DNA of 64,000 bases from Bradysia coprophila (lineage: Eukaryota; Arthropoda; Insecta; Diptera; Sciaridae), in contig NW_023503305.1 in the NCBI RefSeq assembly GCF_014529535.1, positions 716,069-780,068 on the forward strand, read 5' to 3'. Position numbers and translations under genes: made by a program. Shown here piece by piece: positions 38,815-50,450 of this stretch. Numbering within the stretch: the stretch's first letter is position 1; every line of letters starts with the position of its first letter. The notes beneath the pieces are model-generated. The model was not told the DNA's origin. It was given only the letters and a program-made list of their open reading frames with translations, and searched no databases.

Positions 38815-39168
38815 TGCTCGTCACTGTTAATTGATCGGATAATTGTTTGACGTACATGCGCTTTTCCTGTTTATTTAATTTTTATGATTTTTACGTTGCA
38901 TCGTCCCTCACTATTTCCCCCTTATTTGACGCAGTTAATGTTGTTTAAATTTTTTGAAGAAAGAATTTTTTTTTTTAGTTTTGTTTTTCGTAGCTTCTTT
39001 GAATCGTTAAAATTGCGAATTGAAGCTACGCAGGCTAATTTTTCCTATTTTGACTTATTCTTTTTGTTAACGTTTGCTTTAATGTTTTTTTTATGTAATA
39101 ATTAGAGAAAGGAAACTGTGACCTTTATATTTTTTTCTTGAAATAAATGGATAATAATAATAATAATA
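38815..39168 (+). mobile_element. 3' UTR and ATA-repeat tail of the non-LTR element
   Basis: After the stop codon a T-rich region runs to GAAATAAATGG and then six ATA units (39151-39168). Short-repeat tails of this kind end several non-LTR families, so the element probably ends here. I could not pair a target-site duplication because the 5' end is uncertain. Confidence 0.7.
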
Positions 39169-40247
39169 CTTTTTTGGTTATGTCTCCATGGATGACGTTT
39201 TCACAGCTGATCTAACCTTGAGGTCACACAAATCGCCATGTTATTATTATACACATCTTTCTCATACAAAAAAAATTCAAACAAAATCTTTTAGTATGGT
39301 GTGTCAACAGCGGATAGGTTTGTTCCAAATAACTGCAAACGCGAACTTTGACAACCCGAACCACGTCGATTTCATCCACAGACGACATAACCTTTGTTTT
39401 TTGCACAAATTTTGAGGCGCCGTATACTTATATAGTGACAGCTTTAAAAAAAATCGTATTGAAGCTGCTTCGCGCTAATTTCGGCAGCTCATTTTTCGAG
39501 AGAAATTGTTTAGGTTATGTTGTCCTTGGAACAGACCTATACCGAAACTCCAAAATGTACAGTCTTGCTTTGAAACGCTATCTCCGTTTAATAATGTTAT
39601 ATAAATTAATATTAAAAAAAACTAAAGTAAGATTACGTTTGAAAGTACTGTAACCGTAACGTGTAGAGAACATGTTGGAAAGATCGTGTACACGAATGGC
39701 ATTTTTGAATTGTCGCAGGCATTAAGTAATTTACAATTTAACATTTCACAGAATTTAGGCATTTTTTTAAATCTTTTTTTGTGCAAAATTCGCGAACGAT
39801 TTTTTGAAACAATCAAAAATGAAATCTAGTTGATGGAATAAGGTAAACCGATCAAGGTTCTGAAAGAACAGGTTAAGACACTTCTGAGTTGATCACGAAG
39901 GCGGTGAAACACAAATTTTGGCAATTTAGACAGGTTTTGTTAGACTTGCTCATTACAGATTGTGAAAAATTGTGTTTCACCCGCCTTTGTAAGTGTCCCT
40001 TCAGAACCTCGGAAAAGATAGTCTACAAACATTCAAATTTTGCATATTTGTTGACCGGGAAGTTGAATAAACATAAAAGTGAACGAAACCAAAAGTGTAA
40101 AGTGTGTGTTTGCTGTCGTAGCTGTCATAACATAACCATTTTTCATCCATTTGTCTTGTTGATATTTTGTTACTTTCAATATAGTTTGTTATTCAAATTC
40201 AATTAAATGTTAATTTCCAATCAAATTCCTTTTAATAATAACAAACT
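39169..40247. other. DET1 upstream region
   Basis: No gene seen. It should contain the DET1 promoter and 5' UTR. A foldback at 39856-40008 ends 240 bases before the start codon. Confidence 0.45.
39856..40008. repeat. Foldback in the DET1 promoter region
   Basis: AAGGCGGTGAAACACAAATTTT at the left, with GGTTCTGAA further out, is mirrored at the right by ATTGTGTTTCACCCGCCTT and TTCAGAACC. The arms have small indels, so it is an old copy. Confidence 0.55.
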
Positions 40248-43200
40248 ATGACGGAACAACCCGACGATGACATCATTTGCATGGACACGATCAGACCTCG
40301 AAAAATTAAACCACAAAATATTGTTTGTAGAATACTATCCAGAGAACGGGGGTAAAACCATAACAACATTTCCAATCCAATTGTGACATTGTCCGAATAA
40401 CCGAACTAATTTTGCGTAGGATCCTTTCGAGAGAACGTGGTGGAGTTATCAGAGAATTCTACAAAAATATTTATCCAAATTTGACAATTATCAATGTGGA
40501 GAAACCAGCGGGATTTTTGCGGAAATTCAGTCCCGACGGGAAATATCTGATTGCCTTCACATACGATCAAACGTCATTGGAGATTTATCGGTTTAAGGGA
40601 TCAGGAGCAGCAGCGGTAGGTCTGATCTGTGATTTTTTTAGAAAGTCAACCTGTTGTTCACACCAACGTCATAGCATGATTTTAGATGGGGACTGTCATT
40701 TTCAGTGACGAAGAATTTTTGCTTAACTTTCGTTTTGATTTTTATTTATGTCATTTGGGTTTGGGACAAAAGACGAATTGAATGGTCACCTTCCTCTGAA
40801 CTGGAATTCAAGCTACTGACCCAAAATTTCGCTTAAAATTCGATCACATCCCAAGATTCTAATTTCATTCTCTTCTCTCAATTTTAGTTACTGCTTAATG
40901 GCTGGGAAGAGGAAGTCGTTCCGAATAGCAACGAACACACGCCTTACGCTATCCGGAGTCAAATATTTAATTGTTTATTTAAGGTTGTTGCCGAACGTAT
41001 AGGAGTGAGAGCATCGTTTCATTAATCTTTCCCCACTTTCAGCTTAAATTCGTCGTTAATGTGGAAGACTTCGGCAAACAATTGAATCGTGAGTGCAGCT
41101 TATTTACAAACGATAGTCGATTTGTTATTGTTGGTGCAGCATCTTCCATTACCGATGATCGGCGACCGAATTTCTTTGAAATTTACACAACCAACGAAAT
41201 GATGACACCGACGTTAAGGTAAATTTTTGATTTCGTTGTTTTCCTGGTGCTAGAACACCAACCCGTTTTTTTGGTGTGGTCACCATACGAAATTTAGATT
41301 TTCAAATTTTGCTTTGAGTGTCAATACCAATTCGATTCTTATTCGATAAATTCTTGCTGCTTATCTTAGCTCTGACACCTGTGGCGTCTGGTAAAAATTG
41401 TCTCGTTATTACAAATTTGATTTATTGAATTTCGATCCATAATTCTATCTTCCATCTTCACAAGATCCTCAACAGCCAAATGCCGATAATTCATTTTGCT
41501 TCTCGTTATCATCTCATTTGCTTATATAATGTCCAAAAAATTCCTCAAAATTTCACATTTGGTAGTTCTGCCAAAATTCCGAAAATAGTTCTTCTAGCAT
41601 TGTAGTCAATCTCGGAGACATCCTTTAATTGGATAACCCCCAAGTGTATTGACTAGACTTCTTTTATAAATGTTGCCAAAATTTGTGGCTTCAAGAGCTT
41701 TTGTTGTTTTTCATAAGATGCTTACTAATAGTCCTTGACTCGTAATTGAAGAGAGGTTTGCACTACCCGTCACGAAAAGACATTTCCCAACAAACATTTT
41801 TTCGGTTTATGCAGATCTCTCCTCAATTGTCGAGCTATTCATAACTTTATTGACCAGTTACACAACTTTGACCGTATTTATCTCTCTATCGGTTCAATAA
41901 TGAAAGACAGAGAAATAAGTACGGTCCAAGCTTTGTAAATGGCTAAAGTTATGAATGTTGAGACACTCTGCAGATCGCTCGTTCACTGATCAAGAGTGAC
42001 TTTTTACTCGAAGAGTCGGAAGTCCCGGACTGTGTGGTGACAATCGACGTGGAATATATTTTTGTGGGAACGATTACCATGGATTTTGTTGTTATGGAAT
42101 CCGTTGGAATGATAACACCCTGAACCCTACGTATCCACAAAGTAGCTGCCGCTAGTGTAACATTACATGAAACAACTTCTTTGTGACTTCCTGGACAAAG
42201 TCTTGTTTTGAGATCTTAATTCGAGAAATGGGGCGGAGTTTTTAATCAGCTGCTTTGTATTTGATTGATGAATACTAAGCAGGAGACGGCACATATCATA
42301 AATTCGATGGAATATTAGCCACCCGAAAGGTTGAATTATTCCGAAACAAGATCTAAAAAGTCCTCCTATTCAACGGCTGTAGCGTTTAAATCTTAATGAC
42401 CGAAATAGTGATCGAAAATCGTAGTCTTTTAGTAAGTAATGTCATCAGATAATTGGAACCGATTCTCTTAAAATGAAATCAAATTCCAGTGACATGCAGT
42501 AGATTACAGTTTCAGAGAAGGCAAACGTATCATCAGTGTATAATTACCGAATCTGTCCACATTTTGATCAAACTATTATCAATCGATTCATACAAAATCT
42601 TTTACTTTAATAGTTACAACATACATGTTTACAGCACATGTATAAAACCTTATTAGCCGGAACTTATTTCTGTCCTCGCTGCCAACAAAGTAACCTTTTG
42701 TGTGCAACGGTTGGTCACAAGACGAATATTTCATTGGTCAGTACAGTTGTTGTTTCATTTCTTTGAAGCATTGATGAACTTTTGTCATTACTCAGTTGCG
42801 GTCGTTGAGTTCTTTATTGTTTGAACAGTTTGGGGTTGGGATTCTTCATTTATGATCTGTTTTGTCTCTTGAAATGTTAGATTCGATTCGTTAGGATTCG
42901 ATATTTCTTCCATTTTTATCAAAAATCAATTTTAATCGAATTTTCTTTCGAAAATATTTCCAGGTGTGCGATCGAAGACTATTCTCTTTACATGATAGAT
43001 TTACACAATGGCCGCGTAACTGACCAAATTAAATTTAAATCCGACAAAATATTTTTGTCGCACAATCAAGGCTTGTACTTGTACAACAACACTCTAGCTA
43101 TTCTATCCGGTAAGTTGAAATTTTGTCAATGCCTCCAAGTGCACTGAATTTTGAATGTCTCGTGTTTTCCATCAGTTCAACATCAAACAATTTACATTTA

Positions 43201-44131
43201 CGAATTGTTTGACGGTGCTTTTTTGAAACTGTTCAAAATCGGACGATTTTGCAGCGAAGAGGAGGAAAGCCTGTACAATTCATTGTATTCAATAACGTCG
43301 CAGACACCGTTCCGTGAGGCGACCATTAACAGTTTGAAGCATCGATTTTTAGTGTTCCTATACAAGCGTGCCAAGCAAAAAGATGAAAGCACCGGTGATC
43401 GGTACAATATTCGGAAATTTTTTAAGTTTTTCGACCAGTACAACCAATTGCGTATGTGGAAAATGCAGCTGCTCGATGACAATCATTTGTTGATTAAATA
43501 CGCGTTCGAGGAAGTAGTGATGCTGAAAAGCAGCGAACCCAACAGCCAGTTATCATATTTTGTAATTTATAGTATTTGGGACAGCAAAATCCTTGCCGTC
43601 TACGATAACACATCGGAAGAATTTTTAGAAATATTCGAGAACTACAATGACATGTTCCGCAACGCCCGCATGAATTCCGAGACCCTGTCCAATTGCTCAC
43701 CGAACACAAATATTTACGCAAAATTATTGCAACAACGCTTTAAACAAACGATCGTCAGTGCCAGAGGCGGTGGCATGGTAGAGGCAACGAAACGAATATT
43801 GGCCCAGTTGCCGATAAGTGCACAAAGTTATAGCAGTTCACCGTACTTAGACCTAAGTTTATTTAGTTACGACGATAAATGGGTCAGTGTGATGGAGCGA
43901 CCGAAAGGCTGTGGTGAATATCCGATAAGATTTTTTGCCCGTGATTCGGGTCTGCTGAAATTTCGGATCTATCCGGGATTGCAGGACAAAAATTCAGCGC
44001 AACCGGCAAAACGTTTGGTGGCGTTCACATTTCATCCCACCGAACCATTTGCGATCAGTGTGCAGCGAATCGACAATGATTATGTGGTCAATTTTCACAT
44101 TCGTAATGCGAGAAGCGAAACAGAGGCTTAG
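40248..44131 (+). CDS. DET1: DET1 homologue (De-etiolated 1; fly abo)
   Basis: In other species DET1 is a nuclear adaptor with DDB1 in CUL4-type ubiquitin ligases; the Drosophila orthologue is abo, a regulator of histone genes. Six exons join in frame: 40248-40351, 40420-40615, 40888-40983, 41043-41218, 42964-43109 and 43176-44131. They give 557 residues (human about 550). Conserved pieces are NVEKPAGFLRKFSPDGKYLI, LNRECSLFTND, EDYSLYMIDLHNGRV, LSHNQGLYLY, INSLKHRFLVFLYKRA, LRMWKMQLLDDNHL, LPISAQSYSSSPYLDLSLFS, YDDKWVSVMERPKGCG and a C-terminal FTFHPTEPFAISVQRID. Introns are 68, 272, 59, 1745 and 66 bp. Exon 3 uses a weak donor (AAG/GTTGTT); the alternative GTGAGA would leave a 38-bp intron. 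The gene is plus strand and converges on the MYND gene. Confidence 0.96.
41837..41956. mobile_element. MITE in DET1 intron 4, relative of the 30-kb element
   Basis: The termini ATTCATAACTTT and AAAGTTATGAAT are inverted. The arm continues GACCAGTTACACAACTTTGA, which is the complement of the 18-bp unit expanded at 30096. The centre has TCAATAATGAAAGACAGA. Here the arm is single-copy. Confidence 0.75.
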
Positions 44132-45730
44132 GTCTACAAACGTTGTTAACGGAAAAACATTTTTTCTAATGAAGAAAATTTTTTATTGAAAATTTCTTGT
44201 TTTTTATTTCATTGGATGGAAATGTCGACTTTCGATGACCACACTATTCTGTTCGGGACAAAGTGTTTGATACCGAGCATTTCGAATGCCTCTATCATTT
44301 CTTTCCCCTTACGAGAAGACAAACTTTGAGTCTCTTTTTTGATCCAAATATTTCCAACCGCAAACACCTTCTTATTACGTGGAAACGAACAGTCGTCGAC
44401 GAAGCGAGGAAAGCCGGGAAAGAATGAAGTCAAGGAAGTCAAGGCGCTCGCACCAAACCAAATTCGATGGCGACAATTTGTAGACTCTACGCTCCCTCGA
44501 GGAGTATGAAGTCAGATGATGATGATGATGTATGTGGTTGCGAGAGCGAGAGGTGAAAAACATATCTTTCTGAACTCTAGAAAGACCCTACAAGATATGT
44601 CCATTGGCCAGGGTAGTGGTATGTTCAAGTGTGCGAACGTACTATGTGCAGCACTAAGAATGAAAATGAAAAGGAACATTTTTGAATGGAAGGGATTGTT
44701 TTGCAAAACAGCCTGCCGAAAACGGATGAATTTTCCAGTGGATATTATAGATCTTCAGAACCCCAGCATGCAGCACCAATTTATATTTTGAAACCCACGA
44801 CCCCTGAAAGTTTAAATACCGAATTTCTAGAACCACAAAATGTTGCATTGAATATCTTTGGTGAGATTGCATGGAAGAAACTCCCTTGCACAGTGCATAG
44901 TGCATGAATTACCTTTTGGGTGCTGTCAAGCATCAGATTTTCTGAAAAACTATCAGCAGAGGAATAGTATCATCATCTCAAGTTTGCATACTACTGGTGG
45001 TATATCAGTATATCTCAACGGGTGGACGCATACCATACAGTTATAAGTTTCTCATATATAAGGTAAATCTCCCACGAGATCGGTTGAAAGGAACTTTAAA
45101 CCAAAAATGATGAATCTCACATTTGGAGATCTATTGAATGTTTTGCTTGATCATATATGTCTTAGATAGTGGGAGTGTACTCCTCGGGGTCAGTAAAGTA
45201 TTAGCCTCTCGAGTCTCGAAGCCAAAACGATCGATCGAAAATCGAAAACATGTACGTTAATGTATGCTAAATGTTGATGGTCGTGGTGGTGTCATTAGAA
45301 AGGTAATTTCAAGTACTTTCCGGGCTTGGGTTTCCTTATTGGGTTTAAAATTCTTCGACACTGAAATATGAAGTCGCTGTTTCGCCGATTAAGAGTTCAT
45401 CTGCATCCATAAGAAAAGTGCATGCTTCTGGTTTTCGATCACCACCCACTAGCCTGAAAAATTTAAAATTGTGAAGCACCATAGACCATAGACATCTCTT
45501 GGAGGGTCTGCTCTCATTAGGCTCATCTTAAGATTTTAGAATCAAACAATTGTACAAAATGTTTGACGCGTATATCAATGGATGAGGGATCGATGACCAC
45601 GTATGCTGTTTCTTTGTAGCCGCTGGTAACAACTTAGAGACAGACATTCTGTAGTCTGCATGAAAAAAGTCCATTTTCGAAGAACATTTACAGTCACAAA
45701 ATGATACTCTATCATCAAGGGCATGAGTAC
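44132..45730. other. Intergenic stretch between convergent genes
   Basis: No gene I can support. Overlapping frames around 44209-44563 on the minus strand have some coding look (SNLVWCERLDFLDF; NIWIKKETQSLSSRKG) but are in two frames and match no family I know. Short ATG/GAT runs lie near 44513-44530. Confidence 0.4.
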
Positions 45731-45998
45731 TAAATAGCCTCAATACAAACAACACACACTCTACGGATAATAGCGGCAGAGTCGAAATTTTGCTTGATTT
45801 TTGCAAGTGGTTCCAGGTGGTTCCCGTGGTCCAATCGAAAAGTGATGTATGGAAGGTGCCCTTTATTTTTGATAATGAATAAGTCGTCCATACATCATTT
45901 TGTCCAAAAACTTCAAATTTAGTCGATATAATTTTGGGTCATTTTGACTCTGCCGCTATTATCCGTAGAGTGTGTGTTGTTCGTATTGAGGCTATTTA
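45731..45998. mobile_element. 268-bp MITE with 8-bp target duplication
   Basis: The arms begin TAAATAGCCTCAATAC and pair over about 53 bp with one mismatch, including CTACGGATAATAGCGGCAGA. ATGAGTAC lies directly outside both ends (45723-45730 and 45999-46006). An 8-bp duplication fits hAT or a similar class of DNA transposon; the terminal bases are not the classic hAT CAG start. No coding capacity. Confidence 0.88.
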
Positions 45999-46235
45999 AT
46001 GAGTACTAAACATTAAACAAATATAACCGTAAGTGTTCCAAGAATTTATTTGACTTTTCTATACAATTACGTCGTTTAGCTGTCTTACATTAACATGACG
46101 AACATAGTCAAAGTACGCAAAACAATAAAAAAAAAAAATTTACAATTTAGTTATTGACGCATCTCCCCTTCCGGTCAACAAACACATAGTTCAAAGTAAC
46201 ATCATTACGATTCAACTCCTTCACTGCTAATTAAC

Positions 46236-48730
46236 CTACCATCGTTTGAAGCAAACATCTTTATGGTTCAATTCTACTGAGTCTATCATCGAGCAACTTT
46301 TCGAACAGTAAAATACCCTTTTGCATTTTCTACATGGGATCGCCGCACCCAGCCTCGTACAATAGCGACACCGGCTTTGACCGTCATCTGTTGGATGCAA
46401 AACCAACAAATTGCTGTTAACGCGAATCACTGGCTTTCCATCAGGATCTGTTTCGTAGTGAGGATTGAGTAGCGTAACTTGACAGCCGTAACCAATGTGC
46501 TTATGTGTTTCTTCGTTCTGTGGAAAATTGTCGATAAAAATGCGTTGAGCATCCCCGTTCTCATCTTCTGCAATTTGGACGATTGTGGGCCGTCCTAGTA
46601 TGGCATCTTCGATGAATGTTATTTTCATTGCGGAGCCGTCTTGCCGTTCTTCACCCATGTCGCTGAGAGAAATTTTCTTCAGAGTAGATAAATCTACTTT
46701 AGTTTTGGGCAGCTCTTTGTTTGTAGTTCTATCGAGCTTCAGGCTTGCATTTTTAACTAATTTAAGCTCTCTACGATGGGCGGTAACGATGCTCATTCTG
46801 TAGCGATCACCGAGTCCGAGTTGTGCGCGACAGGTTGCGTTCGGAGAGGTTAGTATGTCTTCTATCGATGGAGGTAGATCCTTGGGAATTAAAGATGCAA
46901 GAGGACCAACTTCCATTTCCGTTCTAAGGTCCTTTTCAAACTGCTCTTCGTCGAATGGTGCGTCGATTTGGTTTCCAAGTAAGTCGCGTAATTTGTCTGT
47001 TCTTTCTGCCAGATACATACTACCCCTGCTAACGGCGAATTTGAACCAATTGAGAGCGTTCCCTATATCCAATTTTTTTATATAAATATCAAAAACATTC
47101 TCCATCGCCCGTACTGTTTTCAATAAGGCGCCTAACTTGTAATAGTTCAATCCCATCTCAGCATTTCTAACCACTCCATAGCCATCACAATACATTTTTC
47201 CGATGTTGTTAGCCGATGCACCACTACCATGTCTGATTGCCTTTAGATACCAGGCTATCGCCTGAAAATAGAACAGAATCGTAGCTTAACTTTCGCTTGA
47301 AAACGTTTCGACAAAACTTTCAACAATACCTTTCTGGGATCTTGTTTAACTCCGATACCATCCATGTACAACAGTGCAAAACTGTGTTGTGCGTCGGCGA
47401 CACCAACGTTTAGGATTTTCGTACCCATCAAATCGATTGAAATATCTTGTGATGCAGCCTGCATAACGTTCTTAATGCCTGCAGACAAATTCTGGCTAAT
47501 TCCTATGCCTTGTTTTGTCAAAATACCGAGGTAATAGAGTCCTTCCGCATTATCTACAGCTGCAGCCTTGGAAAACCAATAGACAGCCTTTTCATAGTTT
47601 TTTTCGACGCCGGTTCCATTCAGATATTTGTGGGCTTCAGCACACATTCCTGCTGGGAAATTTGTTGTGTTGTTTCGCTTGTTCAGTTCGGCAATAAGAG
47701 CTGCTGAAAATATATGATTTCCATCTTCATCCTGCTTAGTCCTTATTGCAATTTCTGCTGGTAAATTTGTTGTGTTGCTTCGCGTGTTCGGAGCAGCAAT
47801 AGCAGCTTTCGAAAATATTGGATTTCCATCTTCATCCAGCGTAGTATGTGAAGCAATTTCTTCCACAGTTAAGGGCGCTGGTTCAGAAATTTCTGGTATT
47901 TTTTGTTTAGGATTCAATGCTTTTGATTTAGCATAGTTGTCCGCAGCTTCTTTGAGCTTTTGCACACTGTCATAAGTCTTTCCCAAACGAAAGTATGCCA
48001 AATCCCAGGCTGGACGTAGTAACGTCGCGCAAATTGCATCGTCTTTAGCGTGATAATAGAAGCCCCATTTCAAATATGCAAAAGATCGATGCAAATATAG
48101 AGTGCCTAATTCCACTGCAGGTAGTCCAGGTAGACTAATCGCTCTCGCATAAGTCTCGACTGCTCTGTCAAACTGCTCATCTTTAACAAGTGAGTCTCCT
48201 ATGGCCATCAAATCCGCTGCCTTTTCTATACTCGCTTTATTCGCGTCGAGTGTAAATTTTTTCACCCGTTCCACATCTCGCGGCTTAACTCCCAATGAGA
48301 TTAAAATTTCGGATGTTTCCGCCCACAGTTTCTTGAACAAGTTGTCATTCACGATACATTGTCGTTCGTAGCATATTTCATTGTGAATTTGTTTTAACTT
48401 TTGGTAAGCGTTTTGTTGTTCTTGGCTTTTGACGGTATCAGTTTCGTAACATTTCAGAGCATCGACAAGCAACCGAAGATCCCATTTCTGAACGTCACCA
48501 GTACGCAATAATGCTTTTTGAAGTGGACGGGCTTTATTATATACGGTGGATCCAATATTTGTGGTGAATTCCGCTCCTTGAATGTCCATATTTACCCAAA
48601 TGCGATGGTATTTGATTCTCCAAAGATCGATAACTAATCCCGCCAGGAAAGGCACAGCAATGTCATTTAAAAGGCCGTGCAATTTCATGTAGTTGCAGAT
48701 GAAGGAATGTGGTGGTTTTTCTTCCGCCAT
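46236..48730 (-). CDS. TPR, Sel1-repeat and MYND zinc-finger protein
   Basis: Probable protein-interaction scaffold; no enzyme domain is visible. Two exons (48730-47330 and 47261-46236) flank a 68-bp intron and give 808 residues. Helical TPR-like repeats lie at about 173-278 (AIGDSLVKDEQFDRAVETYA; LAYFRLGKTYDS). A 35-residue unit is duplicated in tandem at 291-325 and 326-360. Sel1-like repeats follow at about 363-410 and 446-520 (KYLNGTGVEKNYEKAVYWFS; LLYMDGIGVKQDPRKAIAWY). A MYND finger ends the protein at about 765-804 (CRYC, CRKC, YCSKSC, then H and C). I chose MAEEKPP as start because of its good context (ACCATGG). The frame is open 39 codons further upstream, but that stretch is probably leader. 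There is no SET domain, so it is not a complete SMYD enzyme. Confidence 0.85.
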
Positions 48731-50450
48731 GGTAAAATGATTTATCATAAAAAAGTCTATCGAAAAAATTTCAATTAGAAACGTATCTAGACAAAGAATG
48801 CGACTGAAAGCGACGAAGCAGTGACCGACAAAAAATGGCAGACACAAAAGTTGAGGTGAATACTCGCTTGATGATAAACTTCCGCTTTCATTGACTTATT
48901 CTGATCATGTGGAATACGGCTAGGTCTGTTAGGTATAAAAACAGCGCTGTTTGTTTAAAATGTTTAAAAATTGTGAAACGGCAATTCATTTGTAATCAAC
49001 AGCAACGACAGAAATAGGCCTCATAACGTGCGTAACGCCTTATTTCGTTTCGCAGAGAAAAATAAAACAATGCAAGAGCAGTCGATTTGACAAGGGATAG
49101 GACCCAAATGCATAAGTAGGCTTTTGATCTTCATGCAAAACGTATATACTAATCCAAATGCATGAAACCAATACTTAAACGATTGTAACGGGATTCAGGC
49201 CACTCCTTTGAACATATTGGCGTCCTCTGCTGCTGCCTTGTTTACTTTACTCTGCCGTGGTTTTAATGTTCACCAAATCAATGAAAGGAAATAGATAGAT
49301 ATGGCCAAACGTTCAAATTTGTTCTAGCCGGAGCACATACGGATTTGCATGGCGCCACCTCAAACGAACTCATTTCTAGTGCAAATTTACATTGTTTACA
49401 TACAATTGCTAAAAGTTTCCTATGTGCAGAAGCACCAGCTGAATATCAGCTGGTGTACAAACAAAAACACAATTTGAAGACAACCTACCAGTGCATTTCT
49501 ACGTTAACGTCATCTATGCGCGCACATAACACGTATGAATGAAGTAAACCAACGAACGGCGTTGAGTAAACACATTGTGAAGAATGTGTTTTGATTGTTT
49601 ATCATACAATAAGTGGGTGTTAGTAGATCAGCTGGTGCTCATTCTGCTCATAGGAAGCTTTTAACAACTGTAAATTGCTATTTCATACACTTCTTTCACC
49701 ATGTAAAATCCATTGTATAGCTCGGGATAAAAAGTTGAAAAGTCGAGTTTTCGTGTGAGTTTTGACGATCCGAGTCAAAAAAAATACACGAAAACTCGAC
49801 TTTTCAACTTTATGTAATAGTAAATTTTGTGAGTTGTAGACCGAGCAGAGCGAAGTCTGTATCCGAAAGTGCCTCAGATCGATCGTCCCAAAAAGGTACA
49901 CAAAACTTCCATCATTTTCGCCACCGCAGCATGAAAATAGCTGTTATTGCATCGGTCTATTGAGAGTATTTTTAGTGGACACAAAATTAAAATTTTAAAT
50001 AAACATAGCTAAAGCCGACCCGTACGAAACACCTATTCGTGTCAAAAGCCTTTAAAATCACTTACATTATCCACTCTTTGCCTTGTTATCATATACAACT
50101 AAATTGCCGGAGGCAATATAGACAGCCCCGTACGCAGACAAATTTCATAAATTCCTATTTAAACAGCTACATACCGCTTTATTTACCTATATTTCACTAT
50201 AAATAAACATTTCACAGAGGAATATATGCTATTATATAGCTCTATATGCCTGTATATAGCTCAATATAGCTGTATATAGGTATATATAGATGTCCATATA
50301 TGGAATCCCTGAAACCCCACACACATAACAAATTATTTCCATGTTAACAGAAACTCTCTAAGTACCATTTTTCCCAAGATATATCACTTTTAATAAAATC
50401 CAATATGGCCGCCGGCAGTCATTTTGTTAGGAGACCGGAAATAGTACCGA
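48731..50450. other. Repeat-rich non-coding stretch upstream of the MYND gene
   Basis: No gene seen. It contains an inverted pair at about 49405-49445 and 49629-49667 (GCAGAAGCACCAGCTGA and its mirror), the hairpin at 49731-49811 and a run of TATATAGC-type repeats around 50225-50300. Confidence 0.45.
49731..49811. repeat. Perfect 27-bp-stem hairpin
   Basis: AAAGTTGAAAAGTCGAGTTT starts a left arm that pairs exactly with the right arm for about 26-27 bp. A second inner pairing (TTTTGAC/GTCAAAA) shortens the loop. It could be a solo foldback element. A small-RNA precursor is possible but unsupported. Confidence 0.7.

Noticed and set aside
40984..41042. Alternative donor GTGAGA for DET1 exon 3
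   Set aside because: It would add seven residues absent from the human protein and leave a 38-bp intron, too short for normal splicing.
44209..44563. Minus-strand frames that could be a frameshifted protein
   Set aside because: Two short frames with no recognisable family; too little to call a pseudogene.
48731..48847. Upstream start for the MYND gene (39 extra codons)
   Set aside because: The extra peptide is phenylalanine- and leucine-rich from T-rich leader DNA, and MAEEKPP has the better start context.
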